This document shows positions 9,207-17,647 of a stretch of DNA of 64,000 nt, one piece after another. Below the pieces are notes generated by a model that saw only the letters and a program-made list of their open reading frames with translations, did not search any database and was not told where the DNA came from. Source of the stretch: Microlunatus phosphovorus NM-1 (GTDB lineage: Bacteria; Actinomycetota; Actinomycetes; Propionibacteriales; Propionibacteriaceae); contig NC_015635.1 of NCBI RefSeq assembly GCF_000270245.1, positions 2,852,001 to 2,916,000 on the forward strand, read 5' to 3'. Each line of letters begins with the position of its first letter. The stretch's first letter is position 1. The position numbers and the translations under genes are program-made.

Positions 9207-10979
9207 TCAGGACGCCGGTTTGGCGTCCACACCGGCCTCCTTGCGCTGCGCGGCAGTGATCGGGGCCGGTGCGTCGGTCAGCGGGTCCACGCCACCGCCC
9301 GACTTCGGGAACGCGATCACGTCGCGGATCGAGTCGCTGCCCGAGAGCAGCGCACAGATCCGGTCCCAGCCGAAGGCGATGCCACCGTGCGGCGGCGCCC
9401 CGAACTGGAAGGCGTCCAGCAGGAAGCCGAACTTGCTCTGCGCCTCCTCCGCGGACAGCCCCATCACCGCGAACACCCGCTCCTGGATGTCGCGGCGGTG
9501 GATACGGATCGAGCCCCCGCCGATCTCGTTGCCGTTGCAGACCAGGTCGTACGCGTACGCCAAGGCCGAGCCCGGATCGGTGTCGAAGGTGTCCAGCGAC
9601 TCCGGCTTCGGTGAGGTGAACGCATGGTGCACCGCGGTCCAGGCACCCGAGCCGACCGCCACGTCACCGGCGGCGACCGCCTCGCTGGCCGGCTCGAACA
9701 GTGGCGCGTCGACCACCCAGACGAACGACCACTGGCTCTGGTCGATCAGCCCGCAGCGGCGACCGATCTCCAGCCGGGTCGCGCCCAGCAGCGCCTGAGC
9801 TCCCCGCCGTGCCCCGGCGGCGAAGAACACGCAGTCGCCGGGCTGGGCGCTGACGGCGGCGGCGAGCCCAGCGCGCTCGGTCTCGGAGATGTTCTTGGCC
9901 ACCGGGCCGCCGAGGGTGCCGTCCTCGGCGTACGTGACATACGCCAGACCTCGGTGCCCGCGTTGCTTGGCGAACTCCTGCCACGCGTCGAAGGTCCGCC
10001 GCGGTTGCGAGGCACCACCAGGCATCACGACCGCTCCCACATAGTCGGCCTGGAACACCCGGAACTGCGTCTCGGCAAAGAAGCCGGTCAGGTCGGTGAT
10101 CTCGGTCTCGAACCGCAGGTCCGGCTTGTCGGTGCCATAGCGCTCCATCGCGTCGGCATAGGTGATCCGCGAGAACGGGGTCGTCACCTGATAGCCGATC
10201 AGCGCCCAGATGGCGGTGGCCAACGCCTCGCCGAGCTCGATGATGTCGTCCTGGTCGACGAAGCTCATCTCGATGTCGAGCTGGGTGAACTCCGGCTGCC
10301 GGTCGGCGCGGAAGTCCTCGTCGCGGTAGCAGCGGGCGATCTGGAAGTAGCGCTCCATCCCCGCCACCATCAGCAGCTGCTTGAACAGCTGCGGGCTCTG
10401 CGGCAGCGCATACCAGCTGCCCGGCTTCAGCCGGGCCGGCACCAGGAAATCACGCGCACCCTCAGGCGTGGACCGAGTCAGCGTCGGCGTCTCGATCTCG
10501 ATGAAGTCCCGGTCAAGCAGCACCGAACGAGCCGCCTGGTTGACCTTGCTGCGCAGCCGGATCGCCGCGGCGGGGGCGGGTCGACGCAGGTCCAGATAGC
10601 GATACTTCAGCCGGGCTTCCTCGCCGACCGTGACCCGCTCGTCGATCTGGAACGGCAGCGGCGCGGAGGGGTTCAGCACCTCGATCGAGGTGGCCGCGAC
10701 CTCGATCTCACCGGTCGGCAGGTCCGGGTTGGCGTTGCCCTCGGGCCGCAGCTCGACCACGCCGTTGACCGCGATGCAGTACTCGTTGCGCAGGTCGTGC
10801 GCGCCCCCGGCCGCCAGGATCTCGTCGCGGATCACCACCTGAGCGACACCTGTGGCGTCCCGCAGATCCACGAACGCCACCCCACCGTGATCTCGGCGGC
10901 GGGCTACCCAGCCGGCAAGGACAACGGACTGACCGGCGTCGGCGGCACGCAGGGTGCCGGCGCCGTGGGTGCGGATCAC
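9207..10979 (-). CDS. aspS: Aspartyl-tRNA synthetase
   Basis: Class II aminoacyl-tRNA synthetase of bacterial type; 590 residues is the usual length. The N-terminal OB-fold anticodon-binding domain ([18 protein letters not shown]) is followed by motif 2 ([20 protein letters not shown]). A GAD insertion follows, then motif 3 ([10 protein letters not shown]). Sequence alone does not tell whether it also charges tRNA-Asn. It lies upstream of DUF1361 and downstream of the DUF2252 gene on the same strand. Confidence 0.96.
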   Translation of the reverse strand: MIRTHGAGTLRAADAGQSVVLAGWVARRRDHGGVAFVDLRDATGVAQVVIRDEILAAGGAHDLRNEYCIAVNGVVELRPEGNANPDLPTGEIEVAATSIEVLNPSAPLPFQIDERVTVGEEARLKYRYLDLRRPAPAAAIRLRSKVNQAARSVLLDRDFIEIETPTLTRSTPEGARDFLVPARLKPGSWYALPQSPQLFKQLLMVAGMERYFQIARCYRDEDFRADRQPEFTQLDIEMSFVDQDDIIELGEALATAIWALIGYQVTTPFSRITYADAMERYGTDKPDLRFETEITDLTGFFAETQFRVFQADYVGAVVMPGGASQPRRTFDAWQEFAKQRGHRGLAYVTYAEDGTLGGPVAKNISETERAGLAAAVSAQPGDCVFFAAGARRGAQALLGATRLEIGRRCGLIDQSQWSFVWVVDAPLFEPASEAVAAGDVAVGSGAWTAVHHAFTSPKPESLDTFDTDPGSALAYAYDLVCNGNEIGGGSIRIHRRDIQERVFAVMGLSAEEAQSKFGFLLDAFQFGAPPHGGIAFGWDRICALLSGSDSIRDVIAFPKSGGGVDPLTDAPAPITAAQRKEAGVDAKPAS

Positions 10980-11052
10980 GGAACGATTCCTCCTCGGACG
11001 CTGCCGATACGCGGTCGCGTACGGCTGGTCGATCCTACGGGCTCCCGCCGGC

Positions 11053-12495
11053 TCAGGGACGAAATGCCGATCCGCGGCTGTCCAGCGCGCCCGGCTCGAT
11101 CGGCAGCCGACCCGCTTTGACGGCGGCTACGAACGCGGCATGGTCGGCCTCGGTCTGGTCGGCGTACGCGGCAGCAAACCGGCACATCGCCCGTTCGATG
11201 TCGTCTCCCTTGCCGAAGTAGCCGGCGATCATCGACGCACCGCTGGTCCGGGCGTGGCCCTTGGCGAGCAGATGACCGACTATGCCGGCATAGTCGGTGA
11301 GCGCGGCCGCGTCGATGGCATCGAGTGCGATGGTGCCCTTCATGTTGCGGAACTGGCGGACGTAGTACTGATGCTCCCCCACCGTGGTCCAACCGAGCAG
11401 CGGGTCGCTGACGGTCTGCAGCGCCTGCTGATACTCCACCACGCGCTGGCCCTGGTGGGCGTGCCAGGCGGACTCGCCGTGCACATACGGCGCCAGCACC
11501 GACCGGCGAGCCTGTTTCAGTTGCAGGAACACCATGTCGTCGGGACTGCTGCCCTGCAACAGCACCACGTACGCGCGTAGGCCGACGCTCCCGACGCCGA
11601 CCACCTTGTGGGCGATGTCGACGATCGTGTAGCCGCCGACCACCCGCTGCCAGTGGGTGGCGAGGGTGCCCAGATAGTCGTCCAAGGCGATCCCGATCGC
11701 CTCTTCCTCCGAGCGCATGATGTGGGTGATCAACGGCGGCTCCTCGACGATCTGCCGCAGCCCGGCGTGCTCGCGGGTGAATCGTGGCAGCGCCCGGTCA
11801 GAGGTCCGCTGCCGGGCGCGTCTCGCGGATCGAGCTATCTCGGCACGCAATGACTTCTCGGTCGCGGTCTCCCGCAGCCGCTCCACGTCCAGCCGGTTGT
11901 AGGAGCGCATCAGCAGCGGCTGGTCGGCGAGATAGCGAACCTCGTCCCGGTACGCCCGCACACAGGAGGCGACCGAGTCGGCGCATTGGCGCTCACTGCT
12001 GCCGTTTTCCCGGCCCGCCACCCAGATGCTCGCGACCAGGCGCCGCAGGTCCCACTCCCAGCTGCCCGGGTGAGCCTCGTCGAAGTCGTTGAGGTCGATC
12101 ACCAACTCGCCCTCGGGCGAGGCGTAGAAACCGAAGTTGCCCAGGTGAGCGTCGCCGCAGATCACCGGTGTGATGCCGGTGGCCGGCAACTTGGCCACGT
12201 CCTCGGCCATCACCACCGCGCTGCCGCGCAGGAACCCGTACGGCGAGCCGACCATCCGCGCCACCCGGATCGGGATCAGCCAATCGAGCCGACCCTGATG
12301 GGACTGCTGGATCAGGGCTACCGGATCGGGCCGGTCGCTGCGCACCTCCCAGTGCCCGAGCGAGGATCGGGGAACCTTCTTGCGCAGCGACTTGCCAAGG
12401 GCATATCGCTCCTTGCGGGAGCTCGGCCACCGGCGCAAGGAGCCGAAGGCCGCGCTGTCAGCTTCGGCGAGCACCGTGTGCCCGGTCCGCGGCAT
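11053..12495 (-). CDS. DUF2252 family kinase-like protein
   Basis: A protein of about 480 residues. The motifs [12 protein letters not shown] and [11 protein letters not shown] resemble the catalytic and metal-binding loops of aminoglycoside-phosphotransferase-like folds, the basis for considering DUF2252 kinase-like. The substrate is unknown. The start is set at ATG 12495 ([11 protein letters not shown]); the frame stays open for 29 further codons upstream with no better signal, so the true start is uncertain. It is co-oriented with hisS and aspS. Confidence 0.85.
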   Translation of the reverse strand: MPRTGHTVLAEADSAAFGSLRRWPSSRKERYALGKSLRKKVPRSSLGHWEVRSDRPDPVALIQQSHQGRLDWLIPIRVARMVGSPYGFLRGSAVVMAEDVAKLPATGITPVICGDAHLGNFGFYASPEGELVIDLNDFDEAHPGSWEWDLRRLVASIWVAGRENGSSERQCADSVASCVRAYRDEVRYLADQPLLMRSYNRLDVERLRETATEKSLRAEIARSARRARQRTSDRALPRFTREHAGLRQIVEEPPLITHIMRSEEEAIGIALDDYLGTLATHWQRVVGGYTIVDIAHKVVGVGSVGLRAYVVLLQGSSPDDMVFLQLKQARRSVLAPYVHGESAWHAHQGQRVVEYQQALQTVSDPLLGWTTVGEHQYYVRQFRNMKGTIALDAIDAAALTDYAGIVGHLLAKGHARTSGASMIAGYFGKGDDIERAMCRFAAAYADQTEADHAAFVAAVKAGRLPIEPGALDSRGSAFRP

Positions 12496-12640
12496 CGTCA
12501 CGGCATGAGCCTGCCAGTTCGGCTGTGACACCCGCCAGCGCGGCGCGCCGGAGTGACAAACCCGCGGCTCAAACGCTGCCACGCGCGCGACACGCCGTAT
12601 CAGCGCAACTGAGCCTCCCGTCTGTCACGCCTGGCGCTCG

Positions 12641-13972
12641 TCAGGCCGGCCCACGCACCGTCGGCTTCAAGTCGACGCCCTCGGGCTCCCAACGCCCCGG
12701 ATCGACCGGCAGTTGCTCGCCGGTGCGGATGTCCTTCACCTCGCTGTGCGGTGGGACGCCAAACCACACGTACGGGATCCGACGGCGGTCGGCGTAACGG
12801 ATCTGCTTGCCGTACTTGTCCGCCTTCGGCGCGACCTCCGTTGCGATGCCGCGGGAGCGCAGCCGCTCGGCCACTGCGATCGCGTCGTCACGGGACTCCT
12901 CGTTGTCCACTGCGATCAGCACCACCGTGGGCACCGGCCGTGAGGCGGTCAGCAGACCACGGGAGAACAGCGGGGCGAGCAGCCGGGTGACCCCGATCGA
13001 GAGCCCGACGCCCGGGTAGGTGGTCTTTCCGTCGGAAGCCAGGGAGTCGTACCGGCCGCCGGAGGACACCGAGCCCCACTTCTCGAAGCCGACCAGTTCG
13101 GTCTCGTACACAGTGCCGGTGTAGTAGTCCAGGCCGCGGGCGATCTTGAGGTCGGCGACCAGCCGGCCCGGCACGTGCCGGTGGGCTGTCTCGACCACGG
13201 CGGCCAGCAGCGCCAGGCCTTCGTCCAGCTCTGGGTCTGTGACGCCGAGGGCCCGAACCTGGTCGACAAAGGAGGCATCGGCTGTGGAGATATCCGCAAG
13301 GCCGACGCACGCCTGGGCCTGGGCATCGGAAAGTCCTTGCTCGATCAGCAGCTCGATGACCTTGTCGGGGCCGATCTTGTCCAGCTTGTCGACCTGCCGC
13401 AGCACAGCGGCGGTGTCGGTGATGCCAAGCCCGGCATAGAAACCCTGAGCCAGCCGCCGGTTGTTGACCCGCATCAGGACTGGTGGCAGCCCCAGGTCCG
13501 TATGCAACCGCTCGAGCGCCTGCAACGTGACCAGCGGCAGTTCCACGTCGTGGTGTGCGGCCAGGGTGGTGTTGTCGACGATGTCGATGTCGGCCTGGGT
13601 GAACTCGCGGAACCGGCCCTCCTGCGGTCGCTCCCCGCGCCAGACCTTCTGGATCTGATAGCGCCGGAACGGGAACTGCAGCTGGTGGGCGTTCTCCAAC
13701 ACATACCGTGCGAACGGTACCGTCAGATCGAAGTGCAATCCGAGTTCGGCCTTGGCGTCCTCGGCAGCGTGGAGCCGCTGGACGACGTAGACCTCCTTGT
13801 CGATCTCACCCTGCTTGGCCAGCCGGTCCAGCGGCTCGACCGCCCGGGTCTCGATCGACGCGAACCCGTGCAATTCGAAGGTCTCCCGCAGCCGATCCAG
13901 CACGTACTGCTCGATGATGCGTTGCTCAGGGGTGTATTCGGGGAAACCGGACAGCGGACGGGGTCGACTCAC
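12641..13972 (-). CDS. hisS: Histidyl-tRNA synthetase
   Basis: The 443-residue class II synthetase starts RPLSGFPEYTPEQRIIEQ, with motif 2 VWRGERPQEGRFREFTQAD and the histidine-specific ARGLDYYTGTVYE near residue 275. The C-terminal anticodon-binding domain includes VVLIAVDNEESRDDAIAVA. The sequence between it and the reverse transcriptase gene can form competing hairpins (14030-14112), so transcription entering hisS may be attenuated. That is inference. Confidence 0.95.
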   Translation of the reverse strand: MSRPRPLSGFPEYTPEQRIIEQYVLDRLRETFELHGFASIETRAVEPLDRLAKQGEIDKEVYVVQRLHAAEDAKAELGLHFDLTVPFARYVLENAHQLQFPFRRYQIQKVWRGERPQEGRFREFTQADIDIVDNTTLAAHHDVELPLVTLQALERLHTDLGLPPVLMRVNNRRLAQGFYAGLGITDTAAVLRQVDKLDKIGPDKVIELLIEQGLSDAQAQACVGLADISTADASFVDQVRALGVTDPELDEGLALLAAVVETAHRHVPGRLVADLKIARGLDYYTGTVYETELVGFEKWGSVSSGGRYDSLASDGKTTYPGVGLSIGVTRLLAPLFSRGLLTASRPVPTVVLIAVDNEESRDDAIAVAERLRSRGIATEVAPKADKYGKQIRYADRRRIPYVWFGVPPHSEVKDIRTGEQLPVDPGRWEPEGVDLKPTVRGPA

Positions 13973-14029
13973 GGGGCTCGATCCTAGTGGTGCCCAAGAA
14001 GGCCGCTACAGCGTCAGTGCCAGCCGGGT

Positions 14030-14112
14030 GCAGATTTCGATAATCTGCCACACACCATCTTCCTCACGCGATTTACCCGCCGGATCCGCCGCCTGTGTGG
14101 CAGATTCTCGAA
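14030..14112 (-). promoter_or_regulatory. Attenuator-like competing hairpins upstream of hisS
   Basis: On the minus strand, TTCGA-g-AATCTGCCACACA (14112 to 14094) pairs with TGTGTGGCAGATT-a-TCGAA (14054 to 14036). This gives 18 bp with one mismatch and a 39-nt loop. The same GCAGATT can instead pair with AATCTGC at 14036-14030 to make a 7-bp hairpin with loop ATCGA. The two structures exclude each other. It lies after the reverse transcriptase stop and 57-140 bp before hisS, so it could end the former transcript or control the latter. No T-box sequence is visible. Confidence 0.55.
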
Positions 14113-14185
14113 CTTCAAGTCCCGTCGGTGAGGTCTAACGGTTTCCGTCAGCCGCCGAGACGGAGTTCTCATCGATTGGGATTCG

Positions 14186-15526
14186 TCAGTCGGGCCAGGC
14201 GATGGCGTCGAACTGGGCGCGGAGCCGGCGCCCGCGCACCGGATTCACCGACTCAACCCAGCCGACGCGACCGGCCAGGTGGTCACGAAAGTTCGGCAGT
14301 CCAGCTCGGTTGGCGACTGCCGGGCCGTGCATGACCGCGTCATGCAGCACCGCTCGCAGTTGGTCGTGGTACGCCCGCGGCACCGACAGCTGCTGGTTGG
14401 TGACCAGACCGGTGATCTCGTGCCGCTCACCGGTGTGTCGAACCCGAGTCTTGCTGGTGTTGAGCACGAAACCTTCGTTGCGGACGATCTCGCCGATGAC
14501 ACCGACCAGCCGAGGTACGCCGATCCCGTTCCCCAAACTGCCCGAGAAGGTCAGGTCGTCGGCATAGCGGGTGTAGGTGAGTCCGAGCCTGTCGGCCAGC
14601 CCAGCGAGCCGGCGGTCCAATCCGTGAGCTGCCAGATTCGCCAGCGCCGGCGAGGTGGGCGAACCTTGCGGCAGGTGCCGAACTCGCAATTCAGCACGTT
14701 GCCGGTGCCGCACTGTGCTGTCACCACCTGCCGGCATCGCCGCCAGGACGTGGGCCGGAGTCTGATGGGTGCACAAGGCCGCGAGCGTCCAGGCCACCGG
14801 TTCGGGATAGCCCATCACGCGAAACAGCCCGTTGACTCGGGCGGCGGTGATGGAGGTGAAGAAGGTACGCAGGTCGAGGCAGATGACGACGTCCGCGCCA
14901 ACATGTGCCCGGGCATTGCTGGGCGCGCTGCGACCGGGTACGAATCCGTGCGCTGCCGGATGTACCGGCACCCACACCAGGATGCGATCGAGCACCCGGC
15001 GCAGCACCGCTCGCAGCAACGGAGTCGGGGATTCGAGCAGCCGGGGCGCTGCCCCGGGTCTCGGCCGCCAGGTGTGCCGGTAGAGGTGCAGCGGTCCAGA
15101 CCGCGTCGCGCGTTGCCGGCCCTGGGTGTCAGCTGCCCAGATCAACTGCTCCAAAGGCAGTTCCAGGAGCAGGGCGAGTCCGCCCAGATCGTCGATCTCA
15201 GGCACCGGCCAGTGGCGCAGCCCCATCGTCCCGGTGACCATCGGAATGTGCTGGAGCCGGACGGCGCGACCCTGTCGGCGGGCTCGGGCGAGAGAGTGGA
15301 CCAACGAGGTTCCGGTCCGCAGGAATCCGGTCAGCTCGTGAGGCCGATCGATCGGGGCCCGCGGATAGGCCGCCAACACCTCGGTGACCACCTTCGGGAT
15401 CCAGCGATGCCGGCGACCGAGTGCGTGGCCAAGCGCGCTGGTCAGCGCCGCCTTGTCCCACTCGGCTGCGGCGAGCAGTGCCCAGGCGAGCCCGCGGGCG
15501 ATCCCCTCATCCGGGTCGATGCGCAT
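14186..15526 (-). CDS. Retron-type reverse transcriptase
   Basis: RNA-directed DNA polymerase of about 446 residues. Numbering from ATG 15526: the retron region-X motif NAxxH (NARAH) is at 204-208, and motif A is LDLRTFFTSI with D218. QGSPTSP is at 287-293 and the catalytic YADD at 321-324. The region-Y triplet is ITG (371-373) in EITGLVTN. The basic C-terminus ends RGRRLRAQFDAIAW. The first 90 or so residues form a helical extension of unknown role. ATG 15526 is chosen because GGGGGTGG lies just upstream; TTG 15538 is the alternative. The candidate msr-msd RNA lies 115 bp upstream on the same strand. No toxin or effector gene is adjacent: ppgK is divergent and hisS follows. Confidence 0.92.
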   Translation of the reverse strand: MRIDPDEGIARGLAWALLAAAEWDKAALTSALGHALGRRHRWIPKVVTEVLAAYPRAPIDRPHELTGFLRTGTSLVHSLARARRQGRAVRLQHIPMVTGTMGLRHWPVPEIDDLGGLALLLELPLEQLIWAADTQGRQRATRSGPLHLYRHTWRPRPGAAPRLLESPTPLLRAVLRRVLDRILVWVPVHPAAHGFVPGRSAPSNARAHVGADVVICLDLRTFFTSITAARVNGLFRVMGYPEPVAWTLAALCTHQTPAHVLAAMPAGGDSTVRHRQRAELRVRHLPQGSPTSPALANLAAHGLDRRLAGLADRLGLTYTRYADDLTFSGSLGNGIGVPRLVGVIGEIVRNEGFVLNTSKTRVRHTGERHEITGLVTNQQLSVPRAYHDQLRAVLHDAVMHGPAVANRAGLPNFRDHLAGRVGWVESVNPVRGRRLRAQFDAIAWPD

Positions 15527-15555
15527 GACCACCCCCAACCAGCCCGACTCCCCCG

Positions 15556-15620
15556 GTCAGCCTGACACTCCCCATCAGCCTGACACTCCCCGTCAGCCTG
15601 ACACTCCCGGTCAGGCTGAC
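15556..15620. repeat. Four 18-bp-period quasi-palindromes in the reverse transcriptase leader
   Basis: Units start at 15556, 15574, 15592 and 15610, an exact 18-bp period with spacer ACTCCCC or a close variant. Three read GTCAGCCTGAC (one with A first) and the fourth reads GTCAGGCTGAC, their reverse complement. In the minus-strand transcript the first unit can therefore form a perfect 11-bp hairpin with any one of the next three. The array lies between the candidate msd end and the reverse transcriptase start, a position suited to controlling translation or binding a protein. Confidence 0.8.
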
Positions 15621-15640
15621 TTTCTCCCCGGCACGGCTGA

Positions 15641-15807
15641 AGTGTGGTGGCGCCGGGCGACCTGTCTTGCCTGAGCGGGTGCGTTCCTGCGCGAAGCGCA
15701 GCGGGGCACCTGCGGACCTGCGGCAGGGTGAACGTGCTGTCACCGGAGGGAGCCTCGGGCGCCGATCCGCCGAAGCGGCTCGGATTCTCGCGAGGCGCCA
15801 CCACACT
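15641..15807 (-). ncRNA. Candidate retron msr-msd noncoding RNA
   Basis: The ends are a perfect 14-bp inverted repeat, AGTGTGGTGGCGCC at 15807-15794 (a1) and GGCGCCACCACACT at 15654-15641 (a2), read on the minus strand. Directly after a1 comes TCGCGAGA. It resembles the TAGCGAGA of Ec86, so G15791 is the candidate branching guanosine. Internal hairpins are ATCC/GGAT plus GCCG-CTT-CGGC (15785-15765) and GGTGA/TCACC with an 8-nt loop (15744-15727). A long msd-like stem, GGTGC then CTGCGC-TTC-GCGCAG then GCACC, spans 15710-15678. Size, layout and position upstream of the reverse transcriptase match known retrons. The RNA itself and its cDNA are predicted, not shown. Confidence 0.8.
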
Positions 15808-15902
15808 CCATTCATTCTCCTGGGTGGTTTAGCCTCCCCTCCGGGCGGGATTCCCCTCGCCCGCACCAGACTTCACCGACGAGGTTTCACGGAAGGGACA
15901 CA

Positions 15903-16664
15903 GTGAACGAGACTGCGAATATTGCGCTGGGCATCGATATCGGTGGCACCGGCATCAAGGGAGCCTTGGTCGATCTCGAGACCGGAGCGTTGGTCAGCGA
16001 CCGGTTCCGGCTTGACACCCCGCGTCCGGCGCTGCCGGCCGCGGTTGCCGACACCGTCGTAGCCGTCGCGGCGCACTTCGACTTCGCTGGTCCGGTCGGC
16101 GTGGCGTTTCCCGGTGTCGTCCTCGACGGCGTCGTGCACACGGCGGCCAACCTGCATCCGGATTGGATCGGTGCCTCACTCGCGGAGCTGGTCGGATCCC
16201 GACTGTCGGGGCCGAGCGTCTTCCTCAACGACGCCGATGCGGCCGGCCTGGCCGAGGCGCGGTTCGGCGCGGCAAAGGGTGTCTCAGGTGTGGTGCTGCT
16301 GGTCACTCTCGGCACTGGTATCGGCACCGCGATGATCAGCGACGGCCAACTGGTGCCGAACTCCGAGTTCGGCCATCTCGAGCTCGACGGACTCGACGCC
16401 GAGACGTACGCGGCAGCCTCCGCCCGCAAGCGCAACAACCACACCTGGGAGGAATGGGCCGGCCACGCGGAGCACTACTTGAAGTATCTCGAGGGGCTGG
16501 TCTGGCCGAAGCTGTTCGTGCTCGGCGGCGGGATCACCAAGAACCCAGAACTCTGGCTGCACTATCTCAAGCCACGCACGCCGATCGTGCTCGCCACCAA
16601 CATCAACAACGCCGGCATCATCGGTGCCGCCGCTGCGGCCGCTCAGACCCAGCAAGCCGGCTGA
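15903..16664 (+). CDS. ppgK: Polyphosphate glucokinase
   Basis: Phosphorylates glucose using polyphosphate (and usually ATP). The 253-residue ROK-type kinase has [11 protein letters not shown] near residue 10, then [12 protein letters not shown]. The segment [17 protein letters not shown] runs into SEFGHLEL, with [10 protein letters not shown] after it as expected of actinobacterial PpgK. The GTG start follows GGAAGGGA. It is divergent from the retron RNA and ends before a strong terminator shared with the cold-shock gene. Confidence 0.94.
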   Translation: MNETANIALGIDIGGTGIKGALVDLETGALVSDRFRLDTPRPALPAAVADTVVAVAAHFDFAGPVGVAFPGVVLDGVVHTAANLHPDWIGASLAELVGSRLSGPSVFLNDADAAGLAEARFGAAKGVSGVVLLVTLGTGIGTAMISDGQLVPNSEFGHLELDGLDAETYAAASARKRNNHTWEEWAGHAEHYLKYLEGLVWPKLFVLGGGITKNPELWLHYLKPRTPIVLATNINNAGIIGAAAAAAQTQQAG

Positions 16665-16717
16665 CGCCAGGTCTCGGCACCCACTCCGAGCCCAGAGAAA
16701 GCCAGAGCCCGGAGACG

Positions 16718-16751
16718 CCTCGAGCGCCGGTCCGCAGACCGGCGCTCGAGG
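16718..16751. terminator. Bidirectional terminator between ppgK and csp
   Basis: A perfect 15-bp stem, CCTCGAGCGCCGGTC and its complement, with a CGCA loop lies between the convergent ppgK and cold-shock genes. It has no T-tract, as is common for terminators in GC-rich actinobacteria. Confidence 0.8.
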
Positions 16752-16784
16752 TGTCGTAGACCCTGTCGGGTCGAACGGCTCAGC

Positions 16785-16988
16785 TCAGATCGCGCGAACC
16801 CGATCGGCCTGCGGACCCTTGGGACCCTGCGTGGTCTCGAACTCGACCCGCTGACCCTCATCGAGGCTGCGGTAGCCGCTGCCGTCGATCGCGCTGTAAT
16901 GCACGAAGACGTCAGCACCGCCACCGTCGACTGCGATGAAGCCGTAGCCCTTCTCGCCGTTGAACCACTTCACAGTTCCCTGCGCCAT
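16785..16988 (-). CDS. Cold-shock domain protein (CspA family)
   Basis: The 67-residue single cold-shock domain has RNP1 KGYGFIAV and RNP2 VFVHYSAI, starts [17 protein letters not shown], and has the normal length. It is predicted to bind single-stranded RNA or DNA as a chaperone. It stands alone, with a terminator downstream and 171 bp to the next gene. Some described retrons carry a cold-shock protein, but here ppgK on the other strand and a strong terminator separate it from the reverse transcriptase, so a shared function is not supported. Confidence 0.95.
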   Translation of the reverse strand: MAQGTVKWFNGEKGYGFIAVDGGGADVFVHYSAIDGSGYRSLDEGQRVEFETTQGPKGPQADRVRAI

Positions 16989-17159
16989 GTTTGTTCACCT
17001 TCCGTCTGGAGACTCCGACCTTCGCGAGGCTCCCGCTGTCGGACGACGGACTAGCCAACGCCCACGCAACTTCCCAGGGGCGTAGCACGGGCCACGGCTC
17101 AAGAACTGCAACAGCGCCGCCTAGTCTGCCACAGCAACGCTGCACTTGCGGACGTACCG

Positions 17160-17501
17160 TCAGCCGTGGTGAGCCAATACTTCGAGCAACACGACCGCGA
17201 TGCCGAGGGTGAACTCGGCGAAGAGGACGATCAAACGCTGGCCCAGCCGAAGCGGGACCCGTCTGGCGGCGAGGTAGCCGATGGCGATCAGCGACACGAT
17301 CAGCGCGATCGTCGAAGCGCGAAGTGCCCGAGGCACGTCCCAGACGCCCAGGGCGGACAACGCGACGAAGATCAGCGGGAGGACGATCACCCCGAGCGCC
17401 CGGGTCGAGACGGACACCATGTGAGCCAACTCGGCTCGGTCCGGCAGTTGCGGGTGGACGGCGATATGAGCCACGAGATCGGCGACGAAGACGGCCAGCA
17501 A
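17160..17501 (-). CDS. Small integral membrane protein
   Basis: A 113-residue hydrophobic protein with three or four membrane segments (LGVIVLPLIFVALSALGVW, STIALIVSLIAIGYLA and LIVLFAEFTLGIAVVLLEV). An in-frame TGA lies just upstream of the TTG start at 17501, so no longer form exists in this frame. An ATG with a GAGAGG site lies about 20 bp upstream in another frame, leaving open a disrupted start. Function unknown. Confidence 0.5.
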   Translation of the reverse strand: MLAVFVADLVAHIAVHPQLPDRAELAHMVSVSTRALGVIVLPLIFVALSALGVWDVPRALRASTIALIVSLIAIGYLAARRVPLRLGQRLIVLFAEFTLGIAVVLLEVLAHHG

Positions 17502-17647
17502 GGCGCCTGCGTGGAATCAGCCATTTCCGCAGCCTCTCACGAGATCGGCGGCGTGCTTTGGCGCTGCGTACCAGCGGTTCCTTGTGGACGGCCCTACGAT
17601 GACCGCAAGTCGAGAGACGGCCGACCGACGGCCGGATGGAGGGGTTC

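Noticed and set aside
13973-14185. T-box riboswitch upstream of hisS
   Set aside because: Hairpins are present, but the conserved T-box antiterminator sequence is not. T-boxes of this class would also be unexpected for this gene in actinobacteria.
15556-15620. CRISPR array
   Set aside because: The 11-bp units with 7-bp spacers are far too short, and the spacers are nearly identical. No cas genes are present.
15442-15866. Small open frames across the retron RNA region
   Set aside because: They cross the inverted repeats and hairpins, have no ribosome binding site or recognisable product, and resemble the antisense shadow frames seen elsewhere.
16785-16988. Cold-shock gene as the retron effector
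   Set aside because: Some retrons are reported with cold-shock proteins, but ppgK on the opposite strand and a strong terminator separate the two. The protein looks like an ordinary CspA.
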